A DNA stretch of 64,000 nucleotides from Heterocephalus glaber (Eukaryota > Chordata > Mammalia > Rodentia > Bathyergidae), in the NCBI RefSeq assembly GCF_000247695.1, contig NW_004624783.1:512458-576457 (forward strand), in the 5' to 3' direction. Position numbers and translations under genes: made by a program. A model generated the notes under the pieces. It worked only from the letters and a program-made list of their open reading frames with translations, was not told the DNA's origin and searched no databases. Positions 1 to 12,598 of the stretch are shown one piece after another (the first letter of the stretch is position 1; the number at the start of each line of letters is the position of its first letter).

Positions 1-39
1 AAAATGATTAAAATGAATAATTGATAATTTGAAATAGGA

Positions 40-297
40 AGAAAAGGTCCAAAGGAGTAGGGGAAGGGGGAGGGGAAAGGGAAAGGAAAGAAGGGAAAGG
101 AAAAATCTTAAGAAAAGGAAAAAATGGAAACAAAGACTTTGTAAATGGGGGAGGGTGGAGGGGGTGAAGGGAGGACAGGGAATGAGGAAAAAATAATAAC
201 TAAGATACATCATGTACAGGTACATGTACCCAATGATAAATGTGAATGTATTGTATACCTAAAATGTATCAATAAAAGAATTTAAGGAAAAAAATTT
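40..297 (+). mobile_element. L1-like 3' UTR fragment with purine-rich tract
   Basis: A G/A-rich polypurine tract (about 50-125) is followed by a 3'-end-like segment ('catgtacaggtacatgtacc') and an A-rich end. L1 3' UTRs of rodents carry such purine tracts, and a similar sequence recurs at 52780-52960. Family assignment is from memory. Confidence 0.4.
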
Positions 298-735
298 AGA
301 ACTTTAAAAGACATTGTTAAGAAAACGAAAAGTAGTCCTTAACCAGAACATATTTATAATACATATAACCTATGGCCAGAATATATAAAGAACTCTTGCA
401 GCTCATTAGTAGACAATCCAATTAAAAAGTAGACACAAGAAGGTGATAGCCAGTACAGCACAAGGAAAGGTGTGCAACACTAGAATCAGAAAAACACTAA
501 TCATGAACAATAACAAGATTGTATTATACACTCATTAGGGAGATTAAATTAAAAGTTTTAAAAGAACAAATGTCAGCTTAGGTGTGAACCAGTTAGAACT
601 TTCTAATACTGCTAATGTGAATGTAAAATGATAAAACCATTTTGGAAAATGGTATAGAAATTTCTTGTATTACTGTTAAGAACCAACAGTTCTGTTAAGT
701 TTTTACTTAAGAGAAATGAAAACACATGTTCACAA
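298..735 (+). mobile_element. old L1 remnant, ORF2 3' end, plus strand
   Basis: Resembles the 3' part of mammalian L1 ORF2. It has the 'gacattgttaagaaaa', 'tataaagaactcttgcagct' and 'ccattttggaaaatgg' segments in the order expected for the plus strand. Frames are broken throughout, so this is a decayed copy. Confidence 0.55.
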
Positions 736-804
736 TAGATTTGTATAGACAGGTTGACTGTCCCTTATCTGAAATTCTTGGGACCAGAAGTGTTTGAAAT
801 CCAC

Positions 805-1060
805 TTGATCTGCAAAGAGGATAGCTACTCCCGGTTTTTGGGGGGTTCCTGTCGCATGGAGCATTGTTTCCCATCCTTTAACTTTCAGTCTATGAATTTC
901 TTTTTCAATTAAATGTGTTTCTTGTATGCACTATATTTTTGGATCTTGCTTCTTGACCCACTTTGCCAATCTATTTCTTTTGATTGTTGAATTGAGACGA
1001 TTAACATTGATTGTTATAACTGATACATATTGACTTATCATTGGCATGACATTTTCTTTT
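805..1060 (-). pseudogene. L1 ORF2 fragment, start of the endonuclease domain, antisense
   Basis: Parallels 61290-61540 in this window almost segment by segment ('aatagctactcctgc', 'gtgtttcttgtatgca'). It is the antisense of the ORF2 N-terminus. The copy stops at about 805, so nearly all of ORF2 is missing on the 3' side, which is the less common kind of L1 truncation. Confidence 0.65.
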
Positions 1061-1159
1061 TGTTAGATTCTCCCCCTTTGTGTTTAATTTCTTGTCGTAC
1101 CCAATGGATTCATTCTGCTGGGTTTCCTGGGGTTGTGGTCCTCATTGTCTCTTCATAGG

Positions 1160-2135
1160 ATATTGTCTAACATTTTCTTGAGTGCTGGTTTGGTAGTCAT
1201 GAAGTTCCTAAGGTGCTCTTTGTCATGAAAGTATCTTATTTCCCCATCAATTTTGAAAGATAATTTTGCAGGGTACATCAATCTGGGTTGGAGGCCGTTT
1301 TCCTTTAGGGCTTGACATACATCACTCCAAGTCTTCTTGCCTTGTGGGTTTGCATTGAGAAGTCTGCTGTGATTCTGATGGCCTTTCCTTTGTATGATTT
1401 GTTTCTTTTCTCTAACTGCTTGTAGAATTTTGTTCTTCTGTTGGGTTTCTGGAATCTTAACTATTTATGCCTATGTGTAGATTTTTTTTTTTGATCACAG
1501 CTAGTTGGAGTCCTATATGCCTCCCTTATCTGTATGTCAAATTCTTTTCCCCTGCTTGGGAAGTTTTCTGCCACCACTTCTGTGAACACATTTTTTATGT
1601 TGTCTGCACTCTCTCCTGTTTCTTCATTGACCCCAGTCAGTCTTATGTTATTCTTCTTTGCATGATCTAGCAGCTGCTGGATTGATTTCTTGTGGTCTCT
1701 TACTATTTTAAAGAAATTTTTGTTTTCCTGGTAACTAGTTGCAATCTTATCTTCTATATCTGAAATTCTGTCCTCACATTGGCTCATTCTGCTGTGTAAA
1801 CTTTCAACGGAGTTTTTAATCTCCTGGAAATCTGTTTGCATGTGTTTTAGGGAATTCCATTTGTTTCCTATATTGGGATTCCATCATGTTCCTCAGCTCC
1901 TCTACTTTCTTTTGTCTGTGTCCTCTCTAGATTTATTAATCATGTCTTGCGCTATGGCCACAATCTCTGCTGTTATCTGAGAAATTATTTCTGATTTCAT
2001 TTTTCCAGATACTTGTTGCCAGTTCAAGGAGTTCAGGTGGTTGAGTATCAGATTGTTCCATTTCATTTCCCTTTGAGGTTGCCTTAGGTGATCTGGAAGT
2101 CTGGTTTTGAGACTTGTTTACATGTCTTCTTATTT
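1160..2135 (-). pseudogene. L1 ORF1 remnant, antisense
   Basis: A 126-codon open piece at 1461-1841 reads as L1 ORF1p coiled coil and early RNA-binding domain (heptads in ...RMSQCEDRISDIEDKI..., then the KKNNIRL motif and the PSRGKEFDIQIREAYRTP stretch, close to the canonical L1 ORF1 pattern). The reading frame is broken on both sides. It matches the second ORF1 copy at 61620-62640, with several differences. Not a functional gene. Confidence 0.75.
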
Positions 2136-3430
2136 CAACAGATGTAGCCTGTTGTGCCTTTGTTGAGGAGACTTTTTGCTCACCCAGTGGTCTTTAATTC
2201 TCAGCAAGTCACAGAGTTGCCTTTTCTCTGCTGCTCACCAGTACACTAATTCCTGGGTTCAGAATGGTGGCCTTCTGGATCCCTGAGCTTACCTGTTGTC
2301 TGGGCGGGCTTCTGGCTGGGGCCTGTGCACACTTGGGATGGTATCTAGGTGTGCCACTGGCTAGGGTCCCTATGTAGCTGTTGCCTAGGAAGGTCTTTGA
2401 CTGGGAGCTGTGCACCCCAGTTCCTGCTGTGTGAGCGAGCTTCTGGCTAGGGTCTTGCATACTTACTGATGGTATTAGGGCGAACCTCTGGCTGTTGCTT
2501 GTGTACCTGTGCAGCTCTTTTCCAGGCAGGCCCTTGTCTTGGGCCAGTGTGCCCCAGCATCTGGGTTGAGGTGGAGCCCTGGTGGGGCCCTGGCTGGGAT
2601 CTGCTTGCAGCCGAGCTGCTTTGCTCCACACTTCTGCTCCCCCAACTAAGATGGTCTGGTGTGCCTTTATTGCAGAGATTTTCTTCACTTTTCTGGTGGG
2701 CTTAAATTTTCATCAAGGGGTCTCAGAGGGACCCTCTTTCTGTTGTTCACTTCTACTCTATCTTCTCAAACTCAGAAAAATGTCCTTTATGACCTCTGCG
2801 ACTCTGTGGTGTGGATTCAGGTAATGGCTCAGCACAGCTCATGGCCGGGGGGGGGGACTGTGCTGGCACCCACGTGGCTCACCTCCTTGGCCCTCTGGGG
2901 CAGTGGTATGGCGGCCCAAGAGGCTCACCTCCTCGGTGCTCTGGGGTGGTTGGGATTCCTTTAGAAGACAAATGAGTGCCTTCGTTGGGGCCAGTTAGCT
3001 CCTTAGGAAGAGTTACTCAGCCCGAGATGGGTGCTCCTTCCAATGTAAACCTACAGAGAACTGCTGCTGCTAGAAAATGCTTTGCCCTTGCTCCTGCTCT
3101 CAGAATATCCAGCCAGATGTTTTCTGTTGTATTTGTAGGCTTTCCTGGGATTCACTCTCATCAGAGTGAGAGGAAGATAAAGGCAACTGAGGCTTAAACA
3201 GTCAGCTGCTGTGTACCTGCTCCCTCTGCTGCTGCATTGCCCGGCTACTGACTCTGCACCAGCCCTGTGATAGCCTCAATTTCTCCCCATGATCCCCTAA
3301 CCCACAGTCCTCCAGGCACTCTCTCTCTTCTCTCTGCTTGCAACCTCCACTGCAGCTAAACTAAATGGTGCCTCACCCTGAACACGCCCACCCTCTGTTC
3401 CTCCACACTTTTTTCTCCTGATAAAAGAGT
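2136..3430 (-). mobile_element. probable L1 5' UTR, antisense
   Basis: GC-richer sequence directly upstream of the ORF1 remnant in its own orientation. It contains local near-repeats such as the 'gcttctggctgggg' and 'gctcacctcc' segments around 2300-2450 and 2870-2930. This matches the position and composition of an L1 5' UTR/promoter. The family is not recognised; open frames here are short and repeat-derived. Confidence 0.45.
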
Positions 3431-4490
3431 AGAGAAGGTGGCTAAGGCTGTTGAAGCATTCTGGTCTGGTATTCAGTAGTGTGGCTTTTGCACTTCAAGT
3501 TGTCCATTGAATTTTTTCTAGTAATATGTCTTTAATTCTCAAGGGCTCTCACCGCTTTTTTTTTTCTTTTATATAGCCAATTCTTTCTAAACTTATGAAT
3601 GTGATAACTTCAAAGATCTCTCAGAGAATAAAGTACTGAAAATTTTCTTTTGTTTTCAGTGTTCATTCTGTGTTTTCTTGGTATAGTTTTACTGTTGGCT
3701 AGTTACTGTGTTTCTCTTCTCAAAGTTTTTCTAAGATATTTGTCAATTCTTCAGGCTGTGTTCCTAGCATAGCTTAATATCTGATTCAAGCAATATTGTT
3801 AGGAAGAGTTCATTTCATCAGCACAAGTGAAACTTCCTGTCTCCCCATGGGATCGTGTTCTGGTTTTGGAAAGCCCCGCTTTGCCTAGCTGGATATAGGA
3901 AAAGGACATGCAGTGGAGGGGCCAGGCTCTGTTTTCAAAAGTACAGAGACTTCTCAATGTGTGCAGAGAGCAATTTCTTAGTGTCAGCAAAGAAAGAATA
4001 CTGCTTGCTTCTACTGCCCCCAAACAATTAATTCTCTGAGGTCAGAATTCTAAAATGAGTTTAATCTTCTATCAAATGCCAGATCCAGGAGCACAGAGAT
4101 CATGGGACTGCCCTCACTTTTTTAAAATTGCCATTTAATTCATTGATTAGCCAGTCTGTCTAAGCAGTTTTCTCCAATGACTGCATGTGAACTTGGAGGG
4201 ATGGGGAGTTTCTACTGGGGAGGCTCATCTGCTTGGAAGTTTACCCTTTGATTCGAAGTGCTATGGTTTTCTCATGTGTTTTCTCCCTGTTATAGATTTG
4301 AGAAATCCTTCTTTGTTCTCATCTGCTTGTGCTATAGTTTCTGAATTTTGTTTGGTACTGTGCATTTCATGTTTTAGCGTCTTCCTGCGTTTTCAGGGAA
4401 TTTTGGGAGAAAGTGATGACAGCATGTGGTCTCAGCCGTCTTATCCCAGAAATCTCTCTATTCCTTTTTAATAGTTTTCCCCTGGCCCGT
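3431..4490. other. AT-rich sequence, possibly older antisense L1 5' region
   Basis: Segments around 3530-3700 and 4180-4480 look like decayed antisense L1 leader sequence, but I cannot place them firmly. No gene seen. Confidence 0.25.
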
Positions 4491-5600
4491 TTGGCCTGTA
4501 ATTTAATAAAACAGAATGTAACTGCAGCATGGAGGGTGGGAATTTTTGTGTCTGGTGGCCTGCAAATATATATTTAATGAAACAGTCTTAATCACATAAA
4601 ATACAAAAAGTCTATAACTAGGAAATGTGACATGGACCTGTGCATCTACTCCACATTTTCTGGTTCAACACTGAAGAAGATGCTACTTTTAGATAAACTT
4701 ATTATTGGATATGAGTTACATTAAAAAGAACTATCCAACTGTTGTTTGTTCTGTTTTTTAAAACATAGTTTAAATTAGTTCTATTAATTTCTTTTATATT
4801 TTAATAGGAAATTATTCTTTAAAAAACTATGAAAGCTTATGATTTCAATAGACTGTTAGAAATCTGTGTGCACTGAACACATTCTCTAGGCAGTCATTGA
4901 ATTGAAGGCTGAAAACCATGAAGCTATTTGCATAATACTGATATTTATGTTTCTTTTTCTAAAATACTGTTATGGTAGGCCCAAAGGTAATTTTTCAAGT
5001 AAAGACTGCATTGCAAAAATTAAGAGGAGAAATGCTAATATTTTCTTATTTTACTTTGCCAATCGGCAACAAAATTGCATTTGAACAGGAAATTCTCAAA
5101 TATACGTTTATGAATAATTGGTTACAGAATTTCAAATGTTGTACTGTGGTCACATGACAAATCTATTTCAGTTTTATTGCCGTGACAATTAACCACTTAG
5201 AGATTTGTTCTGTTTTTTAAACTCTTTTACCTATTTTTCAGGTGGGTGGAAGATACTCAGCATACATCTGAAATTCAAGTTTCTGACTGAGAGAATAAAT
5301 GGTCAGCATGGCAATGCAGAGAGACTCTAGAGCGTTACAGATGATATCAGTCCCTTGCTAAGCTCATGGCTAATTCAATATCCTGCTTGCCATGGTGCCC
5401 CATCAGCATAAAACTGCATGACCTGTCAGAGTTTCCGGCACAGTGTGACCAGGCTAGAGACAAAGCAATTTATTCAGCCAAACCTATTTGGTTCCCATCG
5501 GATCAGGTTTTCTAGTAACTCATCCTGGCTTGATTGAGGTTCATTTTATCATGCCTGGAAGGAAGGTATTTGTTAGTTGGTTGGAAATAACAGGAATTCA
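4491..5600. other. AT-rich unique intergenic sequence
   Basis: No recognisable gene or interspersed repeat. Short open frames here have no features of a protein gene. Confidence 0.4.
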
Positions 5601-5604
5601 ACCC

Positions 5605-5768
5605 TGATGCTGAGCCAGGCATTGTCAGTATTTTATATATATTATGATCTCATTTAATCTTCACATCAACATTATGAACCAAGTTCTACTGTTCAGTTAA
5701 ATATACGAGTGAGGAAACAGAGGCTCAGGAAGAGTAAGTCACCTGCTCAAGGTCATAAAGATAGTATT
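5605..5768 (-). mobile_element. MIR SINE, antisense
   Basis: Shows the antisense MIR pattern: 'catttaatcttcacatcaac', 'gaggaaacagaggctcagg' and 'caaggtcata'. An ancient mammalian SINE; orientation taken from these landmarks. Confidence 0.75.
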
Positions 5769-5789
5769 TTGCACCTACATGGGCTTTTT

Positions 5790-5895
5790 CTTGGTTTTTG
5801 ATTTTTGGATTTTTGCTGTGTACAGTTCACACTGGCCTTGAACTCACTATGTAGCCCAGGCAGGCATCAAATTTGTGGCACCCAGCTAACCCCTT
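5790..5895 (-). mobile_element. B1-type SINE, antisense
   Basis: Contains the antisense B1 body 'ggccttgaactcactatgta' followed by 'gcccaggcaggcat'. It is 7SL-derived, supporting a rodent host. Confidence 0.7.
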
Positions 5896-8800
5896 GCTTT
5901 AAAAAACACAATTTTGTTTTGTATTCTAGGGCCATGTGAGCTATTTTCATTAAAAAAAAGTAAATGGCTGTAACAAATTAATTGTTTTTTATTCATTAGC
6001 TAAAAGATATGCATATCCAAATATTTCACTGAACTAATTTAGCTTGCTTGTGGACTTGAAATAAAACATACTTCTATTACAAATATCTGTAACTTGAATA
6101 TTTTCTTTGTTCACACTGAATTTTTCCTTCTATAACTTGGAACATACTGCCTTTTACTCAGTGTTTATGCCTTCTAATCTGACTTTACAAGTTTCCCATT
6201 CAAACTCTCTGATTTTCTCTCTATTTGGACCTTAATTCCACTGGCAGGGTTTGGGACTATGCAACTTTTCTTGCCCATACTAACCCTATCTGAGGCAGAA
6301 CTAGATTTGCGAGCCTAAAGTTTATATGATTAGCTGGGAGATGGATATTTAATAAAAAGAATGCAAAACGAAAACTGTAAAATCAGGTCTAAAATGAATA
6401 CTTACTGAATAAGTGAGAAAAGGAATCCCAACACATTATAGCTATTTCAGGAGCTAGAAAATACTATTTTATCACAAATTTTATCAAGTCAAAAATAGAT
6501 GTATAACATTTTTAATAATTAACTGTTTGACAATTTTAAAATACCTTTCTCTTCTACATTTTTTGGCGGCATTATCAGTTATCATCTCTTTATATGACAA
6601 TTTGCTTATGTAATTTTCAAGAGTAGAAAGCCAATCTTCCCTTTACCATAGTTGATCACAATATTGCCTTTGTCTAATGATCCATAGTTTTTATCTGCAT
6701 TTTCTGTGTATGTGTACAAAGAAATTTAATTGTTAGCAAGAAGATATCCTTCATATATGTTCAAATCAATATTTAGCAATTTTACACTTGCTTTATTAAA
6801 CATCCCCAAATGTCCTTACAAATGGAAATAAAAATGAAATTTTCCTTTTACCTTGATTAAATGTGGTATTGTATCAGAGAGGGGATGGAGGTTGCAGCTG
6901 TACTTAGATTTGCTGCCTTATGAGGAGTATTCCTAACAGGAGGAAATTTCCTTTGGATCAGGCATGGATGTGACTAAAAGGGCCACCTACCATTTTGCCA
7001 TCTGATCATTGGAAGAACTTTCCACTGACTAGCTTCTGGCCCTCGCTTCTTACTTCTCCTCCATTACTATACATGCTGGGTGCTTGTAAGGTGCACTCCT
7101 ATGGGAACCCAACCTCTGAGGTTGCAACTTCATGTCTTAGTACAGGGTTAAGCAAGTATAAGAGGTAGTAAGATTATACCAGGAAAGCTATTCCCAATTA
7201 TTGAATACTCTACCAGTATTGTCTGTGTTATATAACTTTAAAAATGATATACCAAGAGAGCTATAATTAGCATAAAATGATTGAGACCCACTTAAATATA
7301 TCCCCAAACTAAATGTATCGCAGGTAACCTTCTCTTAGCCAGGACCATAATGCTATCTATGAGAAAGGTGCCAAAGAGAAAAGTAGAAGAGCACAGACCA
7401 AGGGCCAATGCCTCACTTTAATCTGTGCACATGCACTAGAGTAAATTGCAGGGTCAGGGCTCAGATTCCTTCCCTTCCTGAGTATCTGAGAAAGCTTTCA
7501 GTGAGCTCGCCTGCAGAGTCAGTCCTCCAGGTGTGGAGCTTGTTTACCTGGGCTACTTGATGGGCAAGTGGAACCCAGGATAGGAATACAAGGGGTACAG
7601 GTTGGAGCTCAGCTTGCAGGAAGAAATTCGAGGGAGTCAGATATTCTCAACCTAAACTTGGCCTTTCTTCTCAATCATTATGAAAGCATAACTTGTCAAA
7701 TAGGATAGGACGTGTTTAATTTAGTAATTAATTAGCTAGACTTATATAAATTTTCTACAATGAGAATCCCATACTTTCACTATCAGAACTAATAATGAAA
7801 AATTAACAAATATTAAAAGAAGCAAAGACAACTATAAAAACCTAATCCATACTTCCAATTTAGGATGCTGATGTGGTGAGAAAGTCCACTAGGTTTCATG
7901 AGTGCCAAAAAGTATTGAGTAATGGCAAGATGACTTTAAGGGACTTGGGCCCTAACAGCCAGGATTTCCAAGGTTCCCAATTCTATGGCCAGCGAAGGCC
8001 ACTGTGCCAGCTTCTGCAAGATGAGTCCTATAAACCATACCTCATTCTCTGAGGCTTGAGCAGGGAGATGTTCCCCTCAGTGCTCACAATGGCAGGTCCC
8101 CAGCTTGCCTGGCAAAGCCTCACAATGTGCCCCAATCCTGCTTCTTAGCCACAGAGCAAACTGAAAGATCTCACAAAGCTAGGCCCGCTCTGGCTGGCCA
8201 GTTCAGGCACTCAATAGTTATGGTCTCAGAGTTAGAATGTGTGATATTAGTAACAAAGATCATTCTTGGAAGAAAGGAAATTATTCCATCTGGGAAGAGA
8301 GGAACAGTGACCTAAGCAGAATGGTGAGTTTTTGTTACATGGCTATTTAAACTTCAAAGCAATTGTATGTGTTACCTAAGACTTAGATAATGATATAATT
8401 AGAACACAGTACTAAAAATATTATCATGTAAACAACCAGATCTTCTTACTATCCTTCAAATGTCAAGTAACTGCTGTCAGCCTCCCTTTTAATCTAAGGG
8501 CTCTGGGTCCTTCAGAGGTCTAGATAGAAAGAATTGAACATCCACAGTTTCACATTCCAAGAGGTCCTCCTGAACATCTGGGGCTTAAGTTAACTCAGCC
8601 TAGCAATCCTCACAGATGATGCAAAAGATGACCTTGGATCAACTCTCTCTTGTTTGTGACTAAGACCTCTATGTCCAGTGATGCAGAATTTTATCTCTGC
8701 ATAAGGGGGTGCGGGGACTGGGCTTGGCATTCTGTGCTGCACTCAGATTCACATGGTTTTCTGGCCCACATTGCTCAGGATGAGCTGGAAGGGAAAGATC

Positions 8801-10120
8801 AGAGCCCCGCCAGGGCTCCGCAGTGTGATTCCCTCCTAATGATCCTTTTCCAATCAGAAGGGAGTGATTTTCCTCTGCCTCATTATTTTCCTGCCTAGCT
8901 TTCAGACCGTTGAAGCTGAGTTTTTCCTTCCATTAACAAATAACTGAGAAAGTACCCTTGCTGGTACTTTTCCCTAATCTCCTTGTAGTTTTAGAGCTTA
9001 ACCTCTGACCAACCTTTTGACTTAAAAGAGTTCTGGAAGGGGCAAAACCTGCTATTTTCTAAACATACTGAAAGACATGAAGAGAGATTCTACTTCCTTC
9101 TAGGGTCCCCTGGAGAAAATGGTACATATGAAATATAAATATCTTTTATTCATGTAGTATAGGGCTTTTTACACTGTCTATATGTCAGACTCCACATGGT
9201 GGCCTGGATACTTGGCATTCAGAAACCAAAAAAGAAATTAGCATTTCAAGCTGATACTAAACACAAATCAGACACATCCTCATCTTTTATGACAGGGCCA
9301 GCACTTGGTAAACTCATGGGGCACCTTCTGGATACAATGTAAATGGATTTAGTTAAACATTTATTGAGTAGCTGCTAGGTGCACAAGTCTGTGTTGGTTG
9401 CTATATTGAGCATTATGTGAGTCAACAATATGACTCAAATTTATTAATTTGGTAGAAGGCACATAGCTTTACATGAACTTTTACAGACTTCTTAAAGTGA
9501 ATGACTACCATATAAAAAGATGCTAGAGCCATCTTTGTCATAACAAAGGTCTGTTGTGAGGATTCTTGATCCCAGCAAGTCAAGAGGAAGATGAACAATA
9601 CATATTCAAACTGAAAAGGACAAAAAGATTTCATGGTTCAGATTTTCTTTTCCTCTAAGACAGTGATAATGAACCTTTTAGAGCTTTCGATGATAACAAA
9701 CAGCAGTGTGCATGCCATAGGTTCGTCACCACTGCGCTAAGGTTTTCTAAAACAGTGTTTTTCCTAACTTCTATAATAAGTCACCTAAATCTGTCATTGG
9801 CTTTCTAGGCTGGGGAGGTCTACCAGCGTAGACCCTTTTTCATGGTCTGGAGTTTATATTCATATTGATAGATTCACAGAGTTTGCAAATATCTTACATC
9901 CTGTTATTAAGGTTTACAATAAAACTTTGAAGGAAATCTAGTTGATCCTAGATTGTGAAAACAGGTAATTGTAAAAATGGTAAGAGAGTCATTATGGTAT
10001 ACCGTTTCTAGAATGACACAGTCACACTTGTTTCATTTTTAAAGGAAATTTTTACCATTTCGGTCTTAAAATAACTATGTATATTAACCTGAACTTTTTG
10101 AGCAATAATTTGGAAGGACT
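5896..10120. other. unique AT-rich intergenic sequence
   Basis: About 4.2 kb with no gene seen. Open frames at 8127-8315, 8650-8898 and 9422-9634 are short and show no family resemblance. A short stretch at about 9657-9740, with 'ataggttcgtcaccactgcg', resembles an old DNA-transposon end, but I cannot name it. Confidence 0.4.
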
Positions 10121-10126
10121 ATGGGA

Positions 10127-10240
10127 CTGGCTGCTGATAGACTTGGATCTTATTTTAATTCTGTCACTTGCTAATGGTATGAATTCAGGTGAACCATCTA
10201 ATTTCTCTGCATTTCTACATATCAAACAGGTGATTACATT
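10127..10240 (+). mobile_element. MIR SINE fragment
   Basis: Shows a MIR-like core: 'ttctgtcacttgctaatggt', then 'ggtgaaccatctaatttctc'. Old and diverged. Confidence 0.5.
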
Positions 10241-10311
10241 TATTTACTACACTATGAGAAAATGTCTGTCATGATGATTCTTGTAAAGTAACACTTAAAA
10301 GTATCATTCAG

Positions 10312-10353
10312 GGGTCCAGTGGGCCCTGGCTTCAATCCCCAGCACTGCCAAAA
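10312..10353 (+). mobile_element. truncated ID SINE (3' end only)
   Basis: Contains 'ggccctggcttcaatcccca' and 'gcactgcc' plus an A-run, the 3' half of an ID element. The 5' half with the A box is missing. Confidence 0.6.
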
Positions 10354-10779
10354 AAAATCAGAAGGAAGTTATCATTATTGTAATAAGCTTTGAAATAATC
10401 TCTTGGGTATAATTTGGTTCCTTTTTCACTAGTCCAAAACCATTAACTAATTTTCTTCACAGATTCTGTATATTTTCTAATGACTCTGCTTTTTCTAGTT
10501 TGGGATCAAAACATGAAAGACTTCTACAGAGATATGTGCCTTTGTGTAATTTAAGAACAGGAATGCATTTGGAGCTGTTTGTCTCACCCATCCTTGCTTT
10601 ATTTTCTATTAGAATAGCATCATTTGGTGCAAATCAGAGCAAAGAATCATTGCCACTCTATATAGTCTCAGCTCCCTTCTGCTTCCTTCTTAGTCCTCTG
10701 CCCTTCTGGAAGAGAATGGAAGCAACAAGGGCGTGATCACAGACACAAAATTAAGAAGACAAATCTGTCATTAATTTTT

Positions 10780-10940
10780 TTTTTTCTGAATCTGAGATTC
10801 CCCTTGTCAGTTTGACACTAGAGAAGAATCTGGCAAAACTAATGGCCTGAAATACAACGACTTCATCAGACTTCATTGTGATTGGTGCAGGACAAATCCT
10901 GGAGGAAAGTGGTTGAAGTGTCTGGTCTGTTCATCTGCCC
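10780..10940. promoter_or_regulatory. possible conserved non-coding element
   Basis: Non-repetitive block with a T-run and then mixed sequence, including a CCAAT-like GATTGG ('attgtgattggtgcagg', about 10876-10892). Conservation cannot be tested here. Confidence 0.25.
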
Positions 10941-11269
10941 TTCATGGTGGGGAGGGGTAAGGCATGAAGGTAGCGTCCCTGTGCAAAACAATTCTTTCAT
11001 TTTGACCTTTTAAAATCACATAGGAACCTCTGGGTATGTGTATTTCTTCTTTTCTCCACCTTCTAAGGTAAAATAAGAAAAAGAACAAGAAGTCGGGAAC
11101 CAGAAAAAATCTAAGAATCTTATCTAGTATTAGAAATTGAGTGCTTTTGGTTTTTACCCATCAATGAATCTCTAAGCAATAGTGAGCCTATAGATTTAAA
11201 AATATATACTTTTTATATGATGAAAAATGAGAAGTTGAATAATCCTTTAATTCCACAGTTACAAAGCCC

Positions 11270-11650
11270 AAGCTTCATATTTTGGTGAGGTCAAGTGTCC
11301 TCTGATGAGTCGTGCTGGGCAATGCTGTAAACGATTCAATGGAGTGACCAGAAACCTAAAATTGAAGCCATATGGAAACTTACTGTGCACATTAAATTGT
11401 GTGTAGCAGTGTTAACAGCATCTTGATTTGTGGCTGCAAGTAATAAATGAATTATATTAATTTTGTAGCTGCAAGCTAATTTCTCCAGAATTACTTTTTA
11501 ATAATCAGCATCATGTTCACTGGTAAAATTTAAACACATTTAGCAACAAATTTGTAGACTTTTAAGTAATGCTAGATTATCATTTTGAAAGCTTAAGAGT
11601 TCATTTACTATTTCCCCTGAGACCGAATTTTTTAAAAGGAAATTCTTTTG
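11270..11650. promoter_or_regulatory. possible enhancer-like unique block with short direct repeat
   Basis: AT-rich and without recognised repeats. Two near-copies of TTTGTRGCTGCAAGYTAAT occur at 11427-11444 and 11462-11480, 35 bases apart, with several TAAT/ATTA cores between and after them. Inference only. Confidence 0.3.
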
Positions 11651-11929
11651 CTCAGAATGGTTAACTTAGTTGATAAACAAATGTGTAATTACTCCAAAAC
11701 AATCGCCATCCTAGTATAGCCAGGTAGAAACAGAATAGTTTCAAAAATTATTCTCCTTATTTTACAGATGATTTGTCTTTATCATATAACTTATCATTTC
11801 CCTCCCATGCTGGGTTGCTTCAATGTCAGTGCAAAACTTTGAACACTGTGGTTTATAGGTAACTCAGTTTGGAGGTGGAATGTGTGAGTTCTGGAGGTGA
11901 CTCCATTAGGTGGAATTTTCATTTTGCTA

Positions 11930-12030
11930 CTCATAAAATAAGTGAGTTCTTGTGCTTTGATTTCCTGATGTTGCTAATAACAGTATGCACCTCCCATGTT
12001 GGAAAGATTAAATGAGAAAGTATACATGAT
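11930..12030 (+). mobile_element. MIR SINE fragment
   Basis: Ends with 'gaaagattaaatgagaaagt', the MIR 3' core pattern, preceded by a degenerate splice-like 'ctcataaaataagtgag' segment. Confidence 0.5.
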
Positions 12031-12044
12031 GTGGTTAGATGGGG

Positions 12045-12306
12045 TGCTCTGATTTGGATCTAGTTTGTTCTTCAAAGGTTCATGTGTAGGGAGCCTGGGC
12101 CTCACTCACTGTGCCCACGTTGGGAGGTCCTTAGGTCCCTTGAGGAGGTGCCCTCAAGGGATTGTGGTATTCTGGTCTCTGTCTGCCTTCTCGTTTTGCC
12201 ATGTGATTGCTCTACCTTGTATACTCTCCAATCATGATACTACAAGCCGTTAGGCCCTCACCAAAGCCTGATTTTTGTTGTAGTAATGAAAAGCAGACTA
12301 ACACAT
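12045..12306 (+). mobile_element. solo LTR, MaLR/MST-like
   Basis: Begins with a 'gctctgatttggat' start and contains 'aaaggttcatgtg' and 'tgggaggtcctta'. It ends 'cagactaacac', the pattern of the MST/MLT-type LTRs seen at several places in this window. No internal viral genes are attached. Confidence 0.6.
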
Positions 12307-12374
12307 CAGGCTTGCCTTGAAGAAGCCTCATTAAATGTGAACTACTACAATTCTCTGGAAAACCAAGCTCATGG

Positions 12375-12598
12375 TTGTTTGACTGTGAGGTTGCTGGTCA
12401 AGCAGACTGTAGCTTGAACCCTAGATCTGCCATTATTTATTGGCTGTGTGAGCTTGGACAAATTGCTTTGGTGCCCTGCAACTCAATCTTTGTGTGCAAA
12501 ATGAAATCCTTATACCAACCTTATCTCTCTGCACTGTTGGGAGGAATACATGAGGTGAAGTGTGAGGAAGGCCAATGTGAGGATAGTCATTAACAGTT
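12375..12598 (+). mobile_element. MIR SINE
   Basis: Near full-length MIR order: 'agcttgaaccctagatctgc' and 'ggctgtgtgagcttggacaa', then a 'caactcaatcttt' core and 'gaatacatgaggtgaagtg' end. Confidence 0.75.

Noticed and set aside
1461..1841. 126-codon minus-strand ORF considered as a host gene
   Set aside because: It is an L1 ORF1 coiled-coil and RNA-binding fragment with a matching second copy at 61620-62660.
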